Below, piece by piece: positions 1-8,628 of a stretch of 64,000 nt of DNA. The stretch spans positions 62,001 through 126,000 of the forward strand of contig NZ_JAFFSX010000025.1 in assembly GCF_017948485.1 (NCBI RefSeq), in the 5' to 3' direction. The position numbers and the translations under genes are program-made. This DNA comes from Streptomyces sp. GESEQ-35. Lineage in GTDB: Bacteria; Actinomycetota; Actinomycetes; Streptomycetales; Streptomycetaceae. A model generated the notes under the pieces. It did not search any database. It saw only the letters and a program-made list of their open reading frames with translations, and was not told the DNA's origin. Positions within the stretch are counted from its first letter, which is position 1, and each line of letters opens with the position of its first letter.

Positions 1-1353
1 GGCGGTGCCGTCCTCGCGGGCGCTGTCCATCCGGGCCAGCAGGGACTCCTTGGACTTCACGTCGACGCCCGCGGTCGGGTTGATGAGGACCAGGAGCTTG
101 GGGTCGGAGGCGAGGGCGCGGGCCATGACGACCTTCTGCGCGTTGCCGCCGGAGAGGTCGGAGACGGGCTGGTCGGGACCCTCGGTGTGGATGTCGAGGC
201 GGTCGATCAGCTCGGTGGCGACCCGGCGTTTGCGGTCGATGCCGACAAAGCCGTAACGGCCCAGGCGGTTCAGGACGGTCATCGTGGCGTTGTCGCCGAT
301 GGTCATGCCGGAGACGAGCCCCTGCTCGTGCCGGTCGCGGGGGACGCAGCCGACGCCGGCCTTCAGTGAGGCCTGTACATCGCCGAACGGGAGCTTCTTC
401 CCGTCCAGTTGGGCGGTCCCGCTCGTCGGTGTGTACAGCCCGGCGAAGGACTCGGCGAGTTCGACCTTGCCGCTGCCGCTGATGCCGGCCAGTCCGACGA
501 CCTCGCCGCTGCGGACGACGAGGTCGATGTCCTGGTACGACGGGGAGGTGAGCCCGCGGGCTTCGAGCAGGACGGGGGCGTCGTGGTCGACGTCCCCGGG
601 GTCCACGGCCTGTTCGGCGATGGTCTCGATGGACTCCCCCGCCATGGCCTCCACCAGTGCCTGACGCGGGAGTTCGGCGACCGGTGCGGTGGTGATCCAG
701 CGGGCGTCGCGGAGCACGGTGACGGTCTGGCAGACCTCGTAGACCTCCTGGAGGTGGTGCGAGATGAACAGGAAGGTGACGCCCGAGTCCTGGAGGGCCC
801 GCATGCGGGTGAAGAGCCGCTCGATCTCACGGTTGTCGAGCTGGGCGGTGGGTTCGTCGAGGACGATGAACCGGGCCCCGAAGCTCAACGCGCGGGCGAT
901 CTCCACCATTTGGCGGTCCTCGACCTTGAGATCGGCGGTGCGGGCCTCGGGGTCGACGTGCACGTCCCAGGTGGCCAGGAGCGCGGCGGCCTCGGTCCTC
1001 AGGGTGCGCCAGCTGATGAAGCCGCGGTTGAGGGGCTGCCGGTTGATGAACAGGTTCTCGGCGACGGTCAGCTCGGGGACGACGGTGGCCTTCTGGTAGA
1101 CGCAGGCCACCTTGCGGCGCCAGGCCTCCCGGTCGGCGAGCGGGGGCGCGGGCTCTCCGTCGAAGCGGACCGTGCCCTCGTCGGCGGGCTGGAGGCCGGT
1201 GAGGATGTTCACCAGCGTGGACTTTCCGGCGCCGTTGCGGCCGACGAGGGCGTGGGACTCGCCGGGTAGCACGGTGAGTTGGCCTTCGTACAGGGCGGTG
1301 GTGGGGCCGTACCTCTTGGTGATGCCACGCGCCTCGACAAGTGGTGTGCTCAT
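1..1353 (-). CDS. Sugar ABC transporter, double-NBD ATPase (RbsA/MglA type), partial
   Basis: This cytoplasmic ATPase would drive ribose/galactose-type sugar import; the 3' end lies beyond the left edge (451 codons present). The frame reads MSTPLVEARGITKRYG. The first nucleotide-binding domain has Walker A GRNGAGKST (about residue 39) and Walker B FIVLDEPTAQLD. The second domain starts near residue 240 with GISGSGKVEL and carries the signature DLSGGNAQKVVMARAL. Its Walker B reads LLVLINPTAGVDVKS, so the usual Asp-Glu pair is Ile-Asn and the second site is probably not catalytic. The ATG overlaps the receptor gene stop by four bases (ATGA), so the two genes are very likely translationally coupled. 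The permease is expected to the left of the window. Confidence 0.93.
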   Translation of the reverse strand, partial: MSTPLVEARGITKRYGPTTALYEGQLTVLPGESHALVGRNGAGKSTLVNILTGLQPADEGTVRFDGEPAPPLADREAWRRKVACVYQKATVVPELTVAENLFINRQPLNRGFISWRTLRTEAAALLATWDVHVDPEARTADLKVEDRQMVEIARALSFGARFIVLDEPTAQLDNREIERLFTRMRALQDSGVTFLFISHHLQEVYEVCQTVTVLRDARWITTAPVAELPRQALVEAMAGESIETIAEQAVDPGDVDHDAPVLLEARGLTSPSYQDIDLVVRSGEVVGLAGISGSGKVELAESFAGLYTPTSGTAQLDGKKLPFGDVQASLKAGVGCVPRDRHEQGLVSGMTIGDNATMTVLNRLGRYGFVGIDRKRRVATELIDRLDIHTEGPDQPVSDLSGGNAQKVVMARALASDPKLLVLINPTAGVDVKSKESLLARMDSAREDGTA

Positions 1354-2429
1354 CCGACCGTGTTGCCCCACAGCTCGGGGTCGTCGACGTTGTCCTTGGT
1401 CACCAGCGGCGCGGGCAGCTGGTCCTCGAGGATGCCGCTGGGCAGCTTGACGATCTCGGAGTCGTGGTCCGTCGGGCCGGGCTTGAAGGTCTTCCCCTCC
1501 ATCGCCGCCTTGATGTAGTACATGCCGTACTTGGCGTACAGGTCGGCGGGCTGGGAGACGGTGGCGTCGATCTCGCCCTTGCGGATCGCGTCGTACTCCT
1601 GCGGGATGCCGTCGTTGGAGACGATCGTGATGTGGCCCGCCTGGCCCGTCTTCTTCAGCATCCCCTTTGACTTCAGGGTCTGGAGCGTGGGCGCGAGGTA
1701 GACGCCGCCCGCCTGCATGTAGATGCCCTTGATGTCCGGGTTGGCGTTCAGCAGCGTGTCGAGCTTGGAGGCCGCGGTGTCCGACTCCCACTTGGCCGGT
1801 ATCTCCAGGACCTGCAACTTCGGGTAGTTCTTCTTGATGCAGGCGCGGAACGCCTCCGAGCGGTCACGGCCGTTGACCGAGGCGAGGTCGCCCATGATCT
1901 GCACGACCTTGCCGGACGGAATCTGCTTGCCGAGGTATTCGCAGGCCTTCTCGCCGTACGCGACGTTGTTGGCGCGTACGACCATGGCGACCTTGCCCTT
2001 CTCGGGCGCCACGTCCACGGCGACCACGGGCACGCCCTTGCGCTCGGCCTGGTCGAGCCCGGCCTCGATGGCGGCGCTGTCCAACGGCGCCACGACGAGG
2101 CCCTTCACACCCTGGTTGAGCTGGTTGTTGATATCGGTGATCTGCTGAGAGGGGTCACTGTTGGAGTTGACCGTCTTCAGCGCCTCGACCCCTTCGGACT
2201 TCGCCATCTTCGGCACGTAGTCGTTGTACGACTGCCAGAACGGCGAGGTCAGCAGGGGCAGGATCACCCCGACCTTGCCGGTGCCGCCGGCTCCGGCACT
2301 CGCGGAGCCGGTGTCCGTGGTGCTGCCGCATGCCGTGAGCGCGAGGGCGCCGCACGCGGCCACCGCCGCCAGGCGCACCGCTGTGGTGGACATCCGCCAC
2401 CGTCCGTTCCGCACAGATCCGTCGGCCAT
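1350..2429 (-). CDS. Sugar ABC transporter substrate-binding lipoprotein (RbsB-like)
   Basis: This is the extracellular receptor of the ribose-type ABC system whose ATPase follows. The 359-residue protein has a basic N-region, a hydrophobic stretch and the lipobox LTAC, so it should be lipid-anchored. The mature part opens with KVGVILPLLTSPFW and contains a long type-I periplasmic-binding fold with NQGVKGLVVAPLDS. I chose the ATG at 2429 because AGGAG lies seven bases upstream; an internal ATG at 2393 would also keep the signal peptide but has no such site. The gene is divergent from a FadR-type regulator, with a palindromic operator between them. The sugar ligand cannot be read from the sequence. 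Confidence 0.93.
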   Translation of the reverse strand: MADGSVRNGRWRMSTTAVRLAAVAACGALALTACGSTTDTGSASAGAGGTGKVGVILPLLTSPFWQSYNDYVPKMAKSEGVEALKTVNSNSDPSQQITDINNQLNQGVKGLVVAPLDSAAIEAGLDQAERKGVPVVAVDVAPEKGKVAMVVRANNVAYGEKACEYLGKQIPSGKVVQIMGDLASVNGRDRSEAFRACIKKNYPKLQVLEIPAKWESDTAASKLDTLLNANPDIKGIYMQAGGVYLAPTLQTLKSKGMLKKTGQAGHITIVSNDGIPQEYDAIRKGEIDATVSQPADLYAKYGMYYIKAAMEGKTFKPGPTDHDSEIVKLPSGILEDQLPAPLVTKDNVDDPELWGNTVG

Positions 2430-2533
2430 CTGCCAGCTCCTCATCGAGCGTGATCGAGCAGTTGCCCGCATATTTATCAGACCACTTCGGCCTGACAACA
2501 CCCTCGCGCAGCAAATATTCGCGGTTTCCGGCC

Positions 2534-2552
2534 ATAGTGGTCCTACCACTAT
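2534..2552. promoter_or_regulatory. Perfect palindromic operator, FadR/GntR type
   Basis: The 19 bases ATAGTGGTCCTACCACTAT form a perfect inverted repeat with 8-base arms and a 3-base centre. The core TGGT-N3-ACCA matches the binding-site pattern known for the FadR subfamily of GntR regulators. It sits about 40 bases upstream of the regulator start and about 105 bases upstream of the sugar receptor start, so it probably controls both. Confidence 0.8.
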
Positions 2553-2593
2553 CGAGATTAGACTGCGAGCGCACCGGCGACAGGAGGAGTGGC

Positions 2594-3295
2594 GTGGACG
2601 AGACCGCCCCGCAGAAGGGCACGGTGACCCAGCGCGCCATCGAGCAGATCAAGGCGATGATCGGCGAGGGCCGGCTGGAGCCGGGCCAGCGGTTGCCGAC
2701 CGAGCGCGATCTGGCGGTGCAGCTGGGCATCTCCCGCAGCTCGATGCGCGAGGCGATCCGCGCGCTCACCGTCCTCGGTGTGCTGGAGGCCCGGCACGGC
2801 TCCGGTATCTACGTCACCCAGCTCCAGGCCGGTGACCTGCTGGAGACCTTCGGCGTCGTGGCCGACCTCTCGCGCGGCCCGCGCCTGGTCGAACTGCTGG
2901 AGGTGCGCCGCATCCTGGAGTCCACGGCTACCGCGCTGGCCGCCGCGCGCATCACCCCGGACCAGCTCGCCGAGGTGGAGAAACACCTGACGGCGATGAA
3001 CGCCACGGACGACCCCGACGAGATCCTCGCCCACGACCTCGCCTTCCACCGCGAGATCGCGGTCGCCGCCGGCAACGACACCATGGCCGCCATCCTGGAG
3101 GGCCTGTCCTCCCGCACCTTCCGCGCCCGCGTCTGGCGCGGCTACCAGGAAGAGGGCGCCTTCGCCCGCACCCGCCGCGAACACGCCGCGATCCACCGCG
3201 CCCTGGCCGCCCGCGACCCGGACGCGGCACGGGCGGCGGCGGCCGCGCATGTGGGGGAAGTGGAGGAGTGGCTGCGGGCCCAGCTCGCAGGCTGA
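2594..3295 (+). CDS. GntR-family regulator, FadR subfamily
   Basis: This is a 233-residue DNA-binding regulator. The N-terminal winged helix (about residues 10-75) contains the typical GntR signature LEPGQRLPTERDLAVQLGISRSS followed by MREAIRALTVLGVLEARHGSG, here quoted in two parts. The C-terminal all-helical FCD domain has the metal-ligand pattern D-x3-H (HDLAFHREI) and later histidines near EHAAIHRAL. The start is GTG at 2594, six bases after an AGGAGG site; a longer open frame upstream lacks a ribosome site. It is divergent from the sugar ABC receptor and very likely senses a sugar or sugar acid handled by that system. Confidence 0.92.
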   Translation: MDETAPQKGTVTQRAIEQIKAMIGEGRLEPGQRLPTERDLAVQLGISRSSMREAIRALTVLGVLEARHGSGIYVTQLQAGDLLETFGVVADLSRGPRLVELLEVRRILESTATALAAARITPDQLAEVEKHLTAMNATDDPDEILAHDLAFHREIAVAAGNDTMAAILEGLSSRTFRARVWRGYQEEGAFARTRREHAAIHRALAARDPDAARAAAAAHVGEVEEWLRAQLAG

Positions 3296-3314
3296 GCCCA
3301 CAGCCCTTCCCCGG

Positions 3315-6300
3315 TCAGGCCCGCTTCAGCCGCAACGTCACCAGCTCAAAAGGCCGCAGCCGTACGGTGATCCTGTTGCCGTCACACTGTGGCTCGGCCT
3401 CCGTCAGCGGCCGTTCCAGCAGGTCCGTCACCGCGACGCCCGCGACCTCGAACCCCGCGGTGAGCGTCGCGCGGGCACGCCCACCGTGGGCTTCGTGGAA
3501 CCGGACCACCACATCTCCGCTGCCGTCGTCGGCCAGCTTGACCGCGGTGACGACGACCGCGTCCTGATCGACGCTCACCAGCGGGGCCACCTCGGACGTG
3601 CCCGTGATCCGCCGCTCCGGCAGGTTGATCCGCCAGCCCTCACGGACGGCGTCGCCGATGCCCGCGCCCGGCACCAGGGCGTGCCGGAAGCGGTGGATGC
3701 CCTGGTCGGTCTCGGGGTCGGGGAAGCGCGGGGCGCGCAGAAGGGAGACGCGCACGGTGGTGGTCGTACCGCCGTCGCCGTCGGTGCGTACCGTTCGGCT
3801 CACGTCATGGCCGTACGTGGAGTCGTTGGCGATGGCCACGCCCCAGCCCGGCTCCTCCAGATGCACGAACCGGTGGTTGCACGCCTCGAACTTGGCCGCC
3901 TCCCAGCTGGTGTTGGTGTGTGTGGGCCGGTGGAAGTGCCCGAACTGGGTCTCGGACGCGTACCGTTCGGCGTGCACGTCGAGCGGGAACGCGAGCTTGA
4001 GGAACTTCTCGGTCTCGTGCCAGTCGACCTCCGTGTCCAGCACCAGCCGCCGCTCCCCCGGGGCGAGAGACAGCACCTGGGTGACGCGGGACGCGCCGAA
4101 GGACCGTACGATCCGGATCGACACGCCGTCGTCACCCGCCGTGACCTCGTCGGCGTCGACGAGGTCGGTGACCGTGTTGCGGTAGAACTCGTCGACATCC
4201 CAGGCGTCCCACATGTTCGGGAAGTCGGGGTGGAGTTGGAGGAGGTTCGCGGCCCGTCCCGGGGCGATCGTCTCGCGGTCGGCGCCGATGTCGTACGCGG
4301 AGACCACGAGTCCCCGGGCGTCGACCTCGATCCGGAGCAGGCCGTTGTCGAGGACGTGACTGCCGTCGGTGCGTGGGGCGAGCGCGGTGCGGCCCTCGGT
4401 GACGGGGGTCCGCGCACCGCCTGCCGGGACGCCCTCGCGGGTGTGCGGGGCCGCGTTGAACACGAGCGGCGTCGACCCCTCCCCGGCCAGGGCGCGCTGG
4501 GCCGCGTCGATGATGCCGTTCAGCTCGCCGGCGAGCCGCTCATAGGTCGCTCGTGCTTCGCGGTGCACCCAGGCGATGGACGAGCCGGGCAGGATGTCAT
4601 GGAACTGGTGCAGCAGCACCGTCTTCCAGATGCGGTCCAACTCCTCGTACGGGTACGGGAATCCGGTACGTACGGCCGCGGTCGCCGCCCAGAGTTCGGC
4701 CTCGCGCAGGAGGTGTTCGCTGCGGCGGTTGCCCTGCTTGGTCTTCGCCTGGCTGGTGAGAGTGGCCCGGTGGAGTTCGAGGTAGAGCTCGCCGACCCAG
4801 ACGGGCGGGTTCGGGTATTCGGCCTCGGCCTTCTCGAAGAACTCCGCGGGGGTCTCCCACACCACGGTGGCCGATCCTTCGAGGTCGCGCAGGCGGGCCG
4901 CCTTGGCGACCATCTCACGGGTGGTGCCGCCACCCCCGTCGCCCCAGCCGGTGGGCGCGAGGGAGTGCCGGGCCCGGCCTTTGTCCTTGAAGTTGCGTGC
5001 GGCGTGGGCGATTTCACTGCCCTTCATGGAGCAGTTGTAGGTGTCGACGGGCGGGAAGTGCGTGAAGATGCGCGTGCCGTCGATGCCCTCCCAGGTGAAG
5101 GTGTGGTGCGGGAACTTGTTGGTCCGGGACCAGGAGATCTTCTGCGTGAGCAGCCACTTGGAGCCGGCTGCCTTGATGATCTGCGGGAGTCCGGCGGCGA
5201 AGCCGAAGGTGTCGGGCAGCCACGCCTCGTCGTTCTCGATGCCGAACTCGTCGAGGAAGAACCGCTTCCCGTGCACGAACTGACGGGCCATCGCCTCCGA
5301 GCCCGGCATGTTGGTGTCCGACTCCACCCACATGCCGCCGGCCGGCACGAACCGCCCGTCCGCCACGGCCTTCTTCACCCGCGCCCACACCTCGGGCCGG
5401 TGCTCCTTCACCCACGCCCACTGCTGGGCCTGCGACATGGCGAAGACGAACTCCGGCTCGTCCTCGATCAGCGCGGTCATGTTCGAGGTCGTACGGGCCA
5501 CCTTGCGCACGGTCTCGCGCAAAGGCCACAGCCACGCCGAGTCGATGTGCGCGTGCCCGACGGCGCTGATGCGGTGCACGGACGGGGCGGCGGGGGTGGC
5601 GAGTACGTCGGCGAGCCGTGAACGTGCCTGCGCCGCCGTGCCGCCCACGTCCTGGAGGTCGATGGCGTCCAGGGCACGCTCCACCGCCCGCAGGATGTCC
5701 CAGCGCCGCGCCGACTCGACCGGCAGCTCGACCATGAGCTCGCCGAGCACCTCCAGGTCGAGGACGAGCTGCCACACCGTCTCGTCGAAGACGGCGAGGT
5801 CCATGCGGGTGAGCTTGTACTGCGGCTCTCCTCCCGCCGTCTCCTTGTCGCCGAGCTGGGTGGGCAGGAAGGGGTGGTAGTCGAGGATGACGGGGTTGGA
5901 GGCCGCCTCGATGTGCAGCCGGACCTCCTCGCCACCCTCGACGGGCGCGCCGATCCGCACCCACTGGTTGCGCGGGTTGAGGCCCTTCACCGGGGTGCCG
6001 TCGGGCCGGTAGACCAGGCCCTCGCACTGGAAGCCGGGCATGTTCTCGTCGAAGCCGAGGTCGAGGAGTGCCTCGACGGTCCGTCCGGCCCACGCCTCGG
6101 GCACGGTCCCGGTGACACGGAACCAGCTGGTGCCCCACGGAGCACCCCACCGGGCGCCCACCTCGATCGGCTCGGGTGCGGCCGCGAGCCCTTCCTCGAC
6201 CGGCACGGGTTCGCCGGGGGCGTGCCACACCGCCACTTCCAGCGGTACGGACTCGGGGTACACAGCGGGGCGGACACGTTCGTCGAGGACACGCTTGAGG

Positions 6301-6332
6301 CGGGCTTCGACCAGGCTGCGGTCGTCATGCAT
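3315..6332 (-). CDS. Alpha-mannosidase, glycoside hydrolase family 38
   Basis: This is a 1005-residue retaining alpha-mannosidase without a visible signal peptide, so it is probably cytoplasmic and acts on imported mannosides. The GH38 catalytic domain shows the zinc-binding GHAHIDSAWLWP (near residue 260) and the nucleophile region VESDTNMPGSEAMARQ (near residue 337), then a long beta-rich C-terminal domain. The ATG at 6332 follows GGAG by nine bases; the frame stays open further upstream but without protein-like sequence. It is the last gene of an operon with an ABC sugar importer, a clan-A glycosidase and a 42-codon ORF. It is convergent with the FadR-type gene, with only 19 bases between stops. 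Confidence 0.95.
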   Translation of the reverse strand: MHDDRSLVEARLKRVLDERVRPAVYPESVPLEVAVWHAPGEPVPVEEGLAAAPEPIEVGARWGAPWGTSWFRVTGTVPEAWAGRTVEALLDLGFDENMPGFQCEGLVYRPDGTPVKGLNPRNQWVRIGAPVEGGEEVRLHIEAASNPVILDYHPFLPTQLGDKETAGGEPQYKLTRMDLAVFDETVWQLVLDLEVLGELMVELPVESARRWDILRAVERALDAIDLQDVGGTAAQARSRLADVLATPAAPSVHRISAVGHAHIDSAWLWPLRETVRKVARTTSNMTALIEDEPEFVFAMSQAQQWAWVKEHRPEVWARVKKAVADGRFVPAGGMWVESDTNMPGSEAMARQFVHGKRFFLDEFGIENDEAWLPDTFGFAAGLPQIIKAAGSKWLLTQKISWSRTNKFPHHTFTWEGIDGTRIFTHFPPVDTYNCSMKGSEIAHAARNFKDKGRARHSLAPTGWGDGGGGTTREMVAKAARLRDLEGSATVVWETPAEFFEKAEAEYPNPPVWVGELYLELHRATLTSQAKTKQGNRRSEHLLREAELWAATAAVRTGFPYPYEELDRIWKTVLLHQFHDILPGSSIAWVHREARATYERLAGELNGIIDAAQRALAGEGSTPLVFNAAPHTREGVPAGGARTPVTEGRTALAPRTDGSHVLDNGLLRIEVDARGLVVSAYDIGADRETIAPGRAANLLQLHPDFPNMWDAWDVDEFYRNTVTDLVDADEVTAGDDGVSIRIVRSFGASRVTQVLSLAPGERRLVLDTEVDWHETEKFLKLAFPLDVHAERYASETQFGHFHRPTHTNTSWEAAKFEACNHRFVHLEEPGWGVAIANDSTYGHDVSRTVRTDGDGGTTTTVRVSLLRAPRFPDPETDQGIHRFRHALVPGAGIGDAVREGWRINLPERRITGTSEVAPLVSVDQDAVVVTAVKLADDGSGDVVVRFHEAHGGRARATLTAGFEVAGVAVTDLLERPLTEAEPQCDGNRITVRLRPFELVTLRLKRA

Positions 6333-6367
6333 GCGGGGTGCTCCGTAGATCGTCCGGGTGCGGGTGC

Positions 6368-6496
6368 TTACCAGGTGTGGCTGACGGCCACAGGTGCCGA
6401 CGAGGTGTACAGCTCCCCCACGGCACGCACTTCGAACCGTGCCGTCCGCTCGCCCTGGGTGCCGTCGGGCAGGACGGTGCGTCTGGTGGGGTTCAC
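6368..6496 (-). CDS. Small 42-residue protein in the mannoside operon
   Basis: I do not recognise this protein. It starts with GTG overlapping the TGA of the glycosidase gene (GTGA), and a strong AAGGAGG site lies inside the end of that gene at good spacing. It begins VNPTRRTVLPDG, ends VAVSHTW and stops with TAA. Codons are mostly G/C-ending, like the neighbours. The sequence looks like a compact beta-strand-rich piece rather than a membrane peptide. It may assist the glycosidase or be a detached C-terminal segment of it. The next gene, the GH38 mannosidase, starts 35 bases downstream. Confidence 0.6.
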   Translation of the reverse strand: MNPTRRTVLPDGTQGERTARFEVRAVGELYTSSAPVAVSHTW

Positions 6497-7749
6497 GGGC
6501 GGGTACCTCCTTGTGGGGTGGGAAGTACCTGGTCGGGAGTGACGACTTCGGTGATGCCGCGCGCGGCGAGGTGTTCCTTGTCGTCGGCGCGCACGTCGAG
6601 CACGGTGGTGGGCCGGGCACCGTCGGCGACCAGCCGGAAGTAGGCGTCGAAGACGGGGCCGCCCGGAGCGCACAGGGAACGGGCGAACGGGTCGGCGGGG
6701 ACGACGAGCGCCGTGGTGCGAGGTGCCGGGGCGTGGGTGTGCTCCCGGGCCGCGCGCGCCAGCACCAGGGCCGCCTCCTTGGGCCGCCGGTCATTGGTCA
6801 ACAACCCCAGCCCGTATTCGAGTTCGGGGAAGTCGGCCAGTTCTCGGGACACGTCGTGGGAGCACCACCAGGTGATGCCCCACAGGTCCGGGCAGTCCAG
6901 CGCATGAGCAACGGTCGCCTCGGTGAACGCGGCGGCGTGCTCGGCCGGGATCAGGGGTGCCGGCGCGCCGACCTCCTGGAGCCACACGGGCCGCTGCGGC
7001 TCGTCCGCCCATGCCTTGCTCAGCTCGATCAGATAGGCGGCATGGTGCTCGGTGGGCACGGACGTGCGGCCGTGCCGCTGGGCGGTGCCGTTGAAGACCC
7101 AGGAGTGTACGGCGGTGACGGCGCCGCGCCGGGCGGCCTGGGCCGGGGTGAAGGGCTGGTCGTCCTGGTACCAGGTCGCGTCGTACTCGGCGTGCAGATG
7201 CAGCTTGCCGGGGGCGCCCTCCTCGCAGGCGGCGAGCATCCGCTCCAGCCAGGCGTCGATCTGCGCGCCGGTCGCCCGGTCGGGGTCGGGATGCGGACCG
7301 GCCGAGAACTGGTTGACCTCGTTGCCGAGGGTCATGCCGATGAAGTTGGGGCGGTCGGCGAGCGCGGCGGCGAGGGTGCGCAGGAAGGTGGCCTGGCCGT
7401 CGATCACGTCCGGGTCGGTGAAGAGGTTGCGCCGGTGCCAGGTCCGGGTCCAGGCGGGCAGGAAGTCGAAGCTGCTCAAGTGCCCTTGCAGACCGTCCAC
7501 GTTGACGTGCAGTCCGCGGTCGGCGGCGTCGTCGACGAGCTGCACCAGTTGCTCGACGGCCCTCGGGCGGATCAGCGAGCGATTCGGCTGGAAGTACGGC
7601 CACAGCGGGAAGACGCGGATGTGGTCGAGACCCAGCGCCGCGATGGAGTCGAGGTCGGCGCGTACGGAGTCGAGGTCGAAGTCGAGCCAGTGGTGGAACC
7701 ACCCAACGCTTGGGGTGTAGTTGACGCCGAAGCGCACGGCAGAAGGCAT
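6493..7749 (-). CDS. Clan-A glycoside hydrolase, GH5-like (mannanase/mannosidase type)
   Basis: This 418-residue TIM-barrel enzyme begins MPSAVRFGVNYTPSVGWFH and has no signal peptide. The acid/base Glu is likely in GMTLGNEVNQF (near residue 141) and the nucleophile Glu in VWLQEVGAP (near residue 256), the spacing expected of GH5-type enzymes. It lies in an operon with an ABC sugar importer and a GH38 alpha-mannosidase, so cleavage of an imported beta-linked mannose- or glucose-containing oligosaccharide is a reasonable guess. The exact family and linkage are not decidable by eye. The upstream permease stop is 27 bases away. Confidence 0.82.
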   Translation of the reverse strand: MPSAVRFGVNYTPSVGWFHHWLDFDLDSVRADLDSIAALGLDHIRVFPLWPYFQPNRSLIRPRAVEQLVQLVDDAADRGLHVNVDGLQGHLSSFDFLPAWTRTWHRRNLFTDPDVIDGQATFLRTLAAALADRPNFIGMTLGNEVNQFSAGPHPDPDRATGAQIDAWLERMLAACEEGAPGKLHLHAEYDATWYQDDQPFTPAQAARRGAVTAVHSWVFNGTAQRHGRTSVPTEHHAAYLIELSKAWADEPQRPVWLQEVGAPAPLIPAEHAAAFTEATVAHALDCPDLWGITWWCSHDVSRELADFPELEYGLGLLTNDRRPKEAALVLARAAREHTHAPAPRTTALVVPADPFARSLCAPGGPVFDAYFRLVADGARPTTVLDVRADDKEHLAARGITEVVTPDQVLPTPQGGTRP

Positions 7750-7776
7750 GCGTGTCCTTGTGACGGAGGGACGGGT

Positions 7777-8628
7777 TCAGCCCTTGACGGCGCCCTCTCC
7801 CACGCCGCGGAAGAAGTACCGCTGGAGACAGGCGAAGAGGACGATCAGCGGTGCCACCGCGATGACGGTGCCCGCGGCGACGAGCCGTTCGTCGTTGGCG
7901 AAGGTGCCGTGCAGATAGTTGAGGCCGATGGTCAGCGTGAACTTGGAGGGGTCGCTCAGCACGATGAGCGGCCACAGGAAGTCGTCCCAGGCGCCCATGA
8001 AGGCGAAGATCGCGACGACTGCAAGGATCCCCTTCACGGAGGGCAGCGCGACACGCAGGAACCGCTGCCACACGTTGGCTCCGTCGACGAAGGCCGCCTC
8101 CTCGATCTCGTACGGCAGGTTGAGGAAGGCGTTGCGCATCAGCAGCACGTTCATCGCGCCGATGCAGCCCGGCAGGACGACACCGACCAGGGTGTTGTTG
8201 AGCCCCAGCTCCCGCATGGTCGTGAACTGGGCGATGATGATGCCCTCCACCGGCACGAGCATCGCCAGGATGAAGGCGAGCGTGGCCGCGCGACGGCCCC
8301 GGTAGCGGAGCCGGGCGAGGGCGTAGCCGGCGAGTGCCGAACCGACGCAGTTGGTCACGACGTTGGCCGTTGCGACCTTCAGCGAGTTGAGCGCGTAGTC
8401 CCAGACGGGGATGGTCTCGGAGACGCGCTCATAGTTGTGGAGCGTCGGGTCGCTCGGGAGGAACTTCGGCGGCGAGGTGTAGATGTCCTCGGTCGGGCCC
8501 TTCAGGGACGTGGAGAGCTGCCAGAGGAAGGGGCCGACGGTCAGAGCGAGTACGGCGAGCAACAGGGCGTAGCGCAGGACGAGTTCCCACCCGCGTACAC
8601 GGCGGCCGTGCTCATCAGCAATGGTCAC
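7777..8628 (-). CDS. Carbohydrate ABC transporter permease (MalG/LacG type)
   Basis: This 283-residue inner-membrane permease has about six membrane segments, the first at LVLRYALLLAVLALTVGPFL. The ATPase-coupling EAA loop is EEAAFVDGANVWQRFLRVALP-like, in the expected place before the last two helices. The start is a GTG that overlaps the stop of the preceding permease (GTGA). It pairs with the MalF-type permease and the lipoprotein receptor upstream. No ATPase is encoded here, so the importer probably uses a shared MsiK-type ATPase, which is common in Streptomyces sugar systems. Confidence 0.95.
   Translation of the reverse strand: MTIADEHGRRVRGWELVLRYALLLAVLALTVGPFLWQLSTSLKGPTEDIYTSPPKFLPSDPTLHNYERVSETIPVWDYALNSLKVATANVVTNCVGSALAGYALARLRYRGRRAATLAFILAMLVPVEGIIIAQFTTMRELGLNNTLVGVVLPGCIGAMNVLLMRNAFLNLPYEIEEAAFVDGANVWQRFLRVALPSVKGILAVVAIFAFMGAWDDFLWPLIVLSDPSKFTLTIGLNYLHGTFANDERLVAAGTVIAVAPLIVLFACLQRYFFRGVGEGAVKG

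Noticed and set aside
3249..5621. A 790-codon open frame on the plus strand opposite the GH38 gene (and a 773-codon one at 6394-8715)
   Set aside because: Long antisense frames are common in high-GC DNA; the translations are low-complexity and the opposite strand holds clearly recognisable enzymes.
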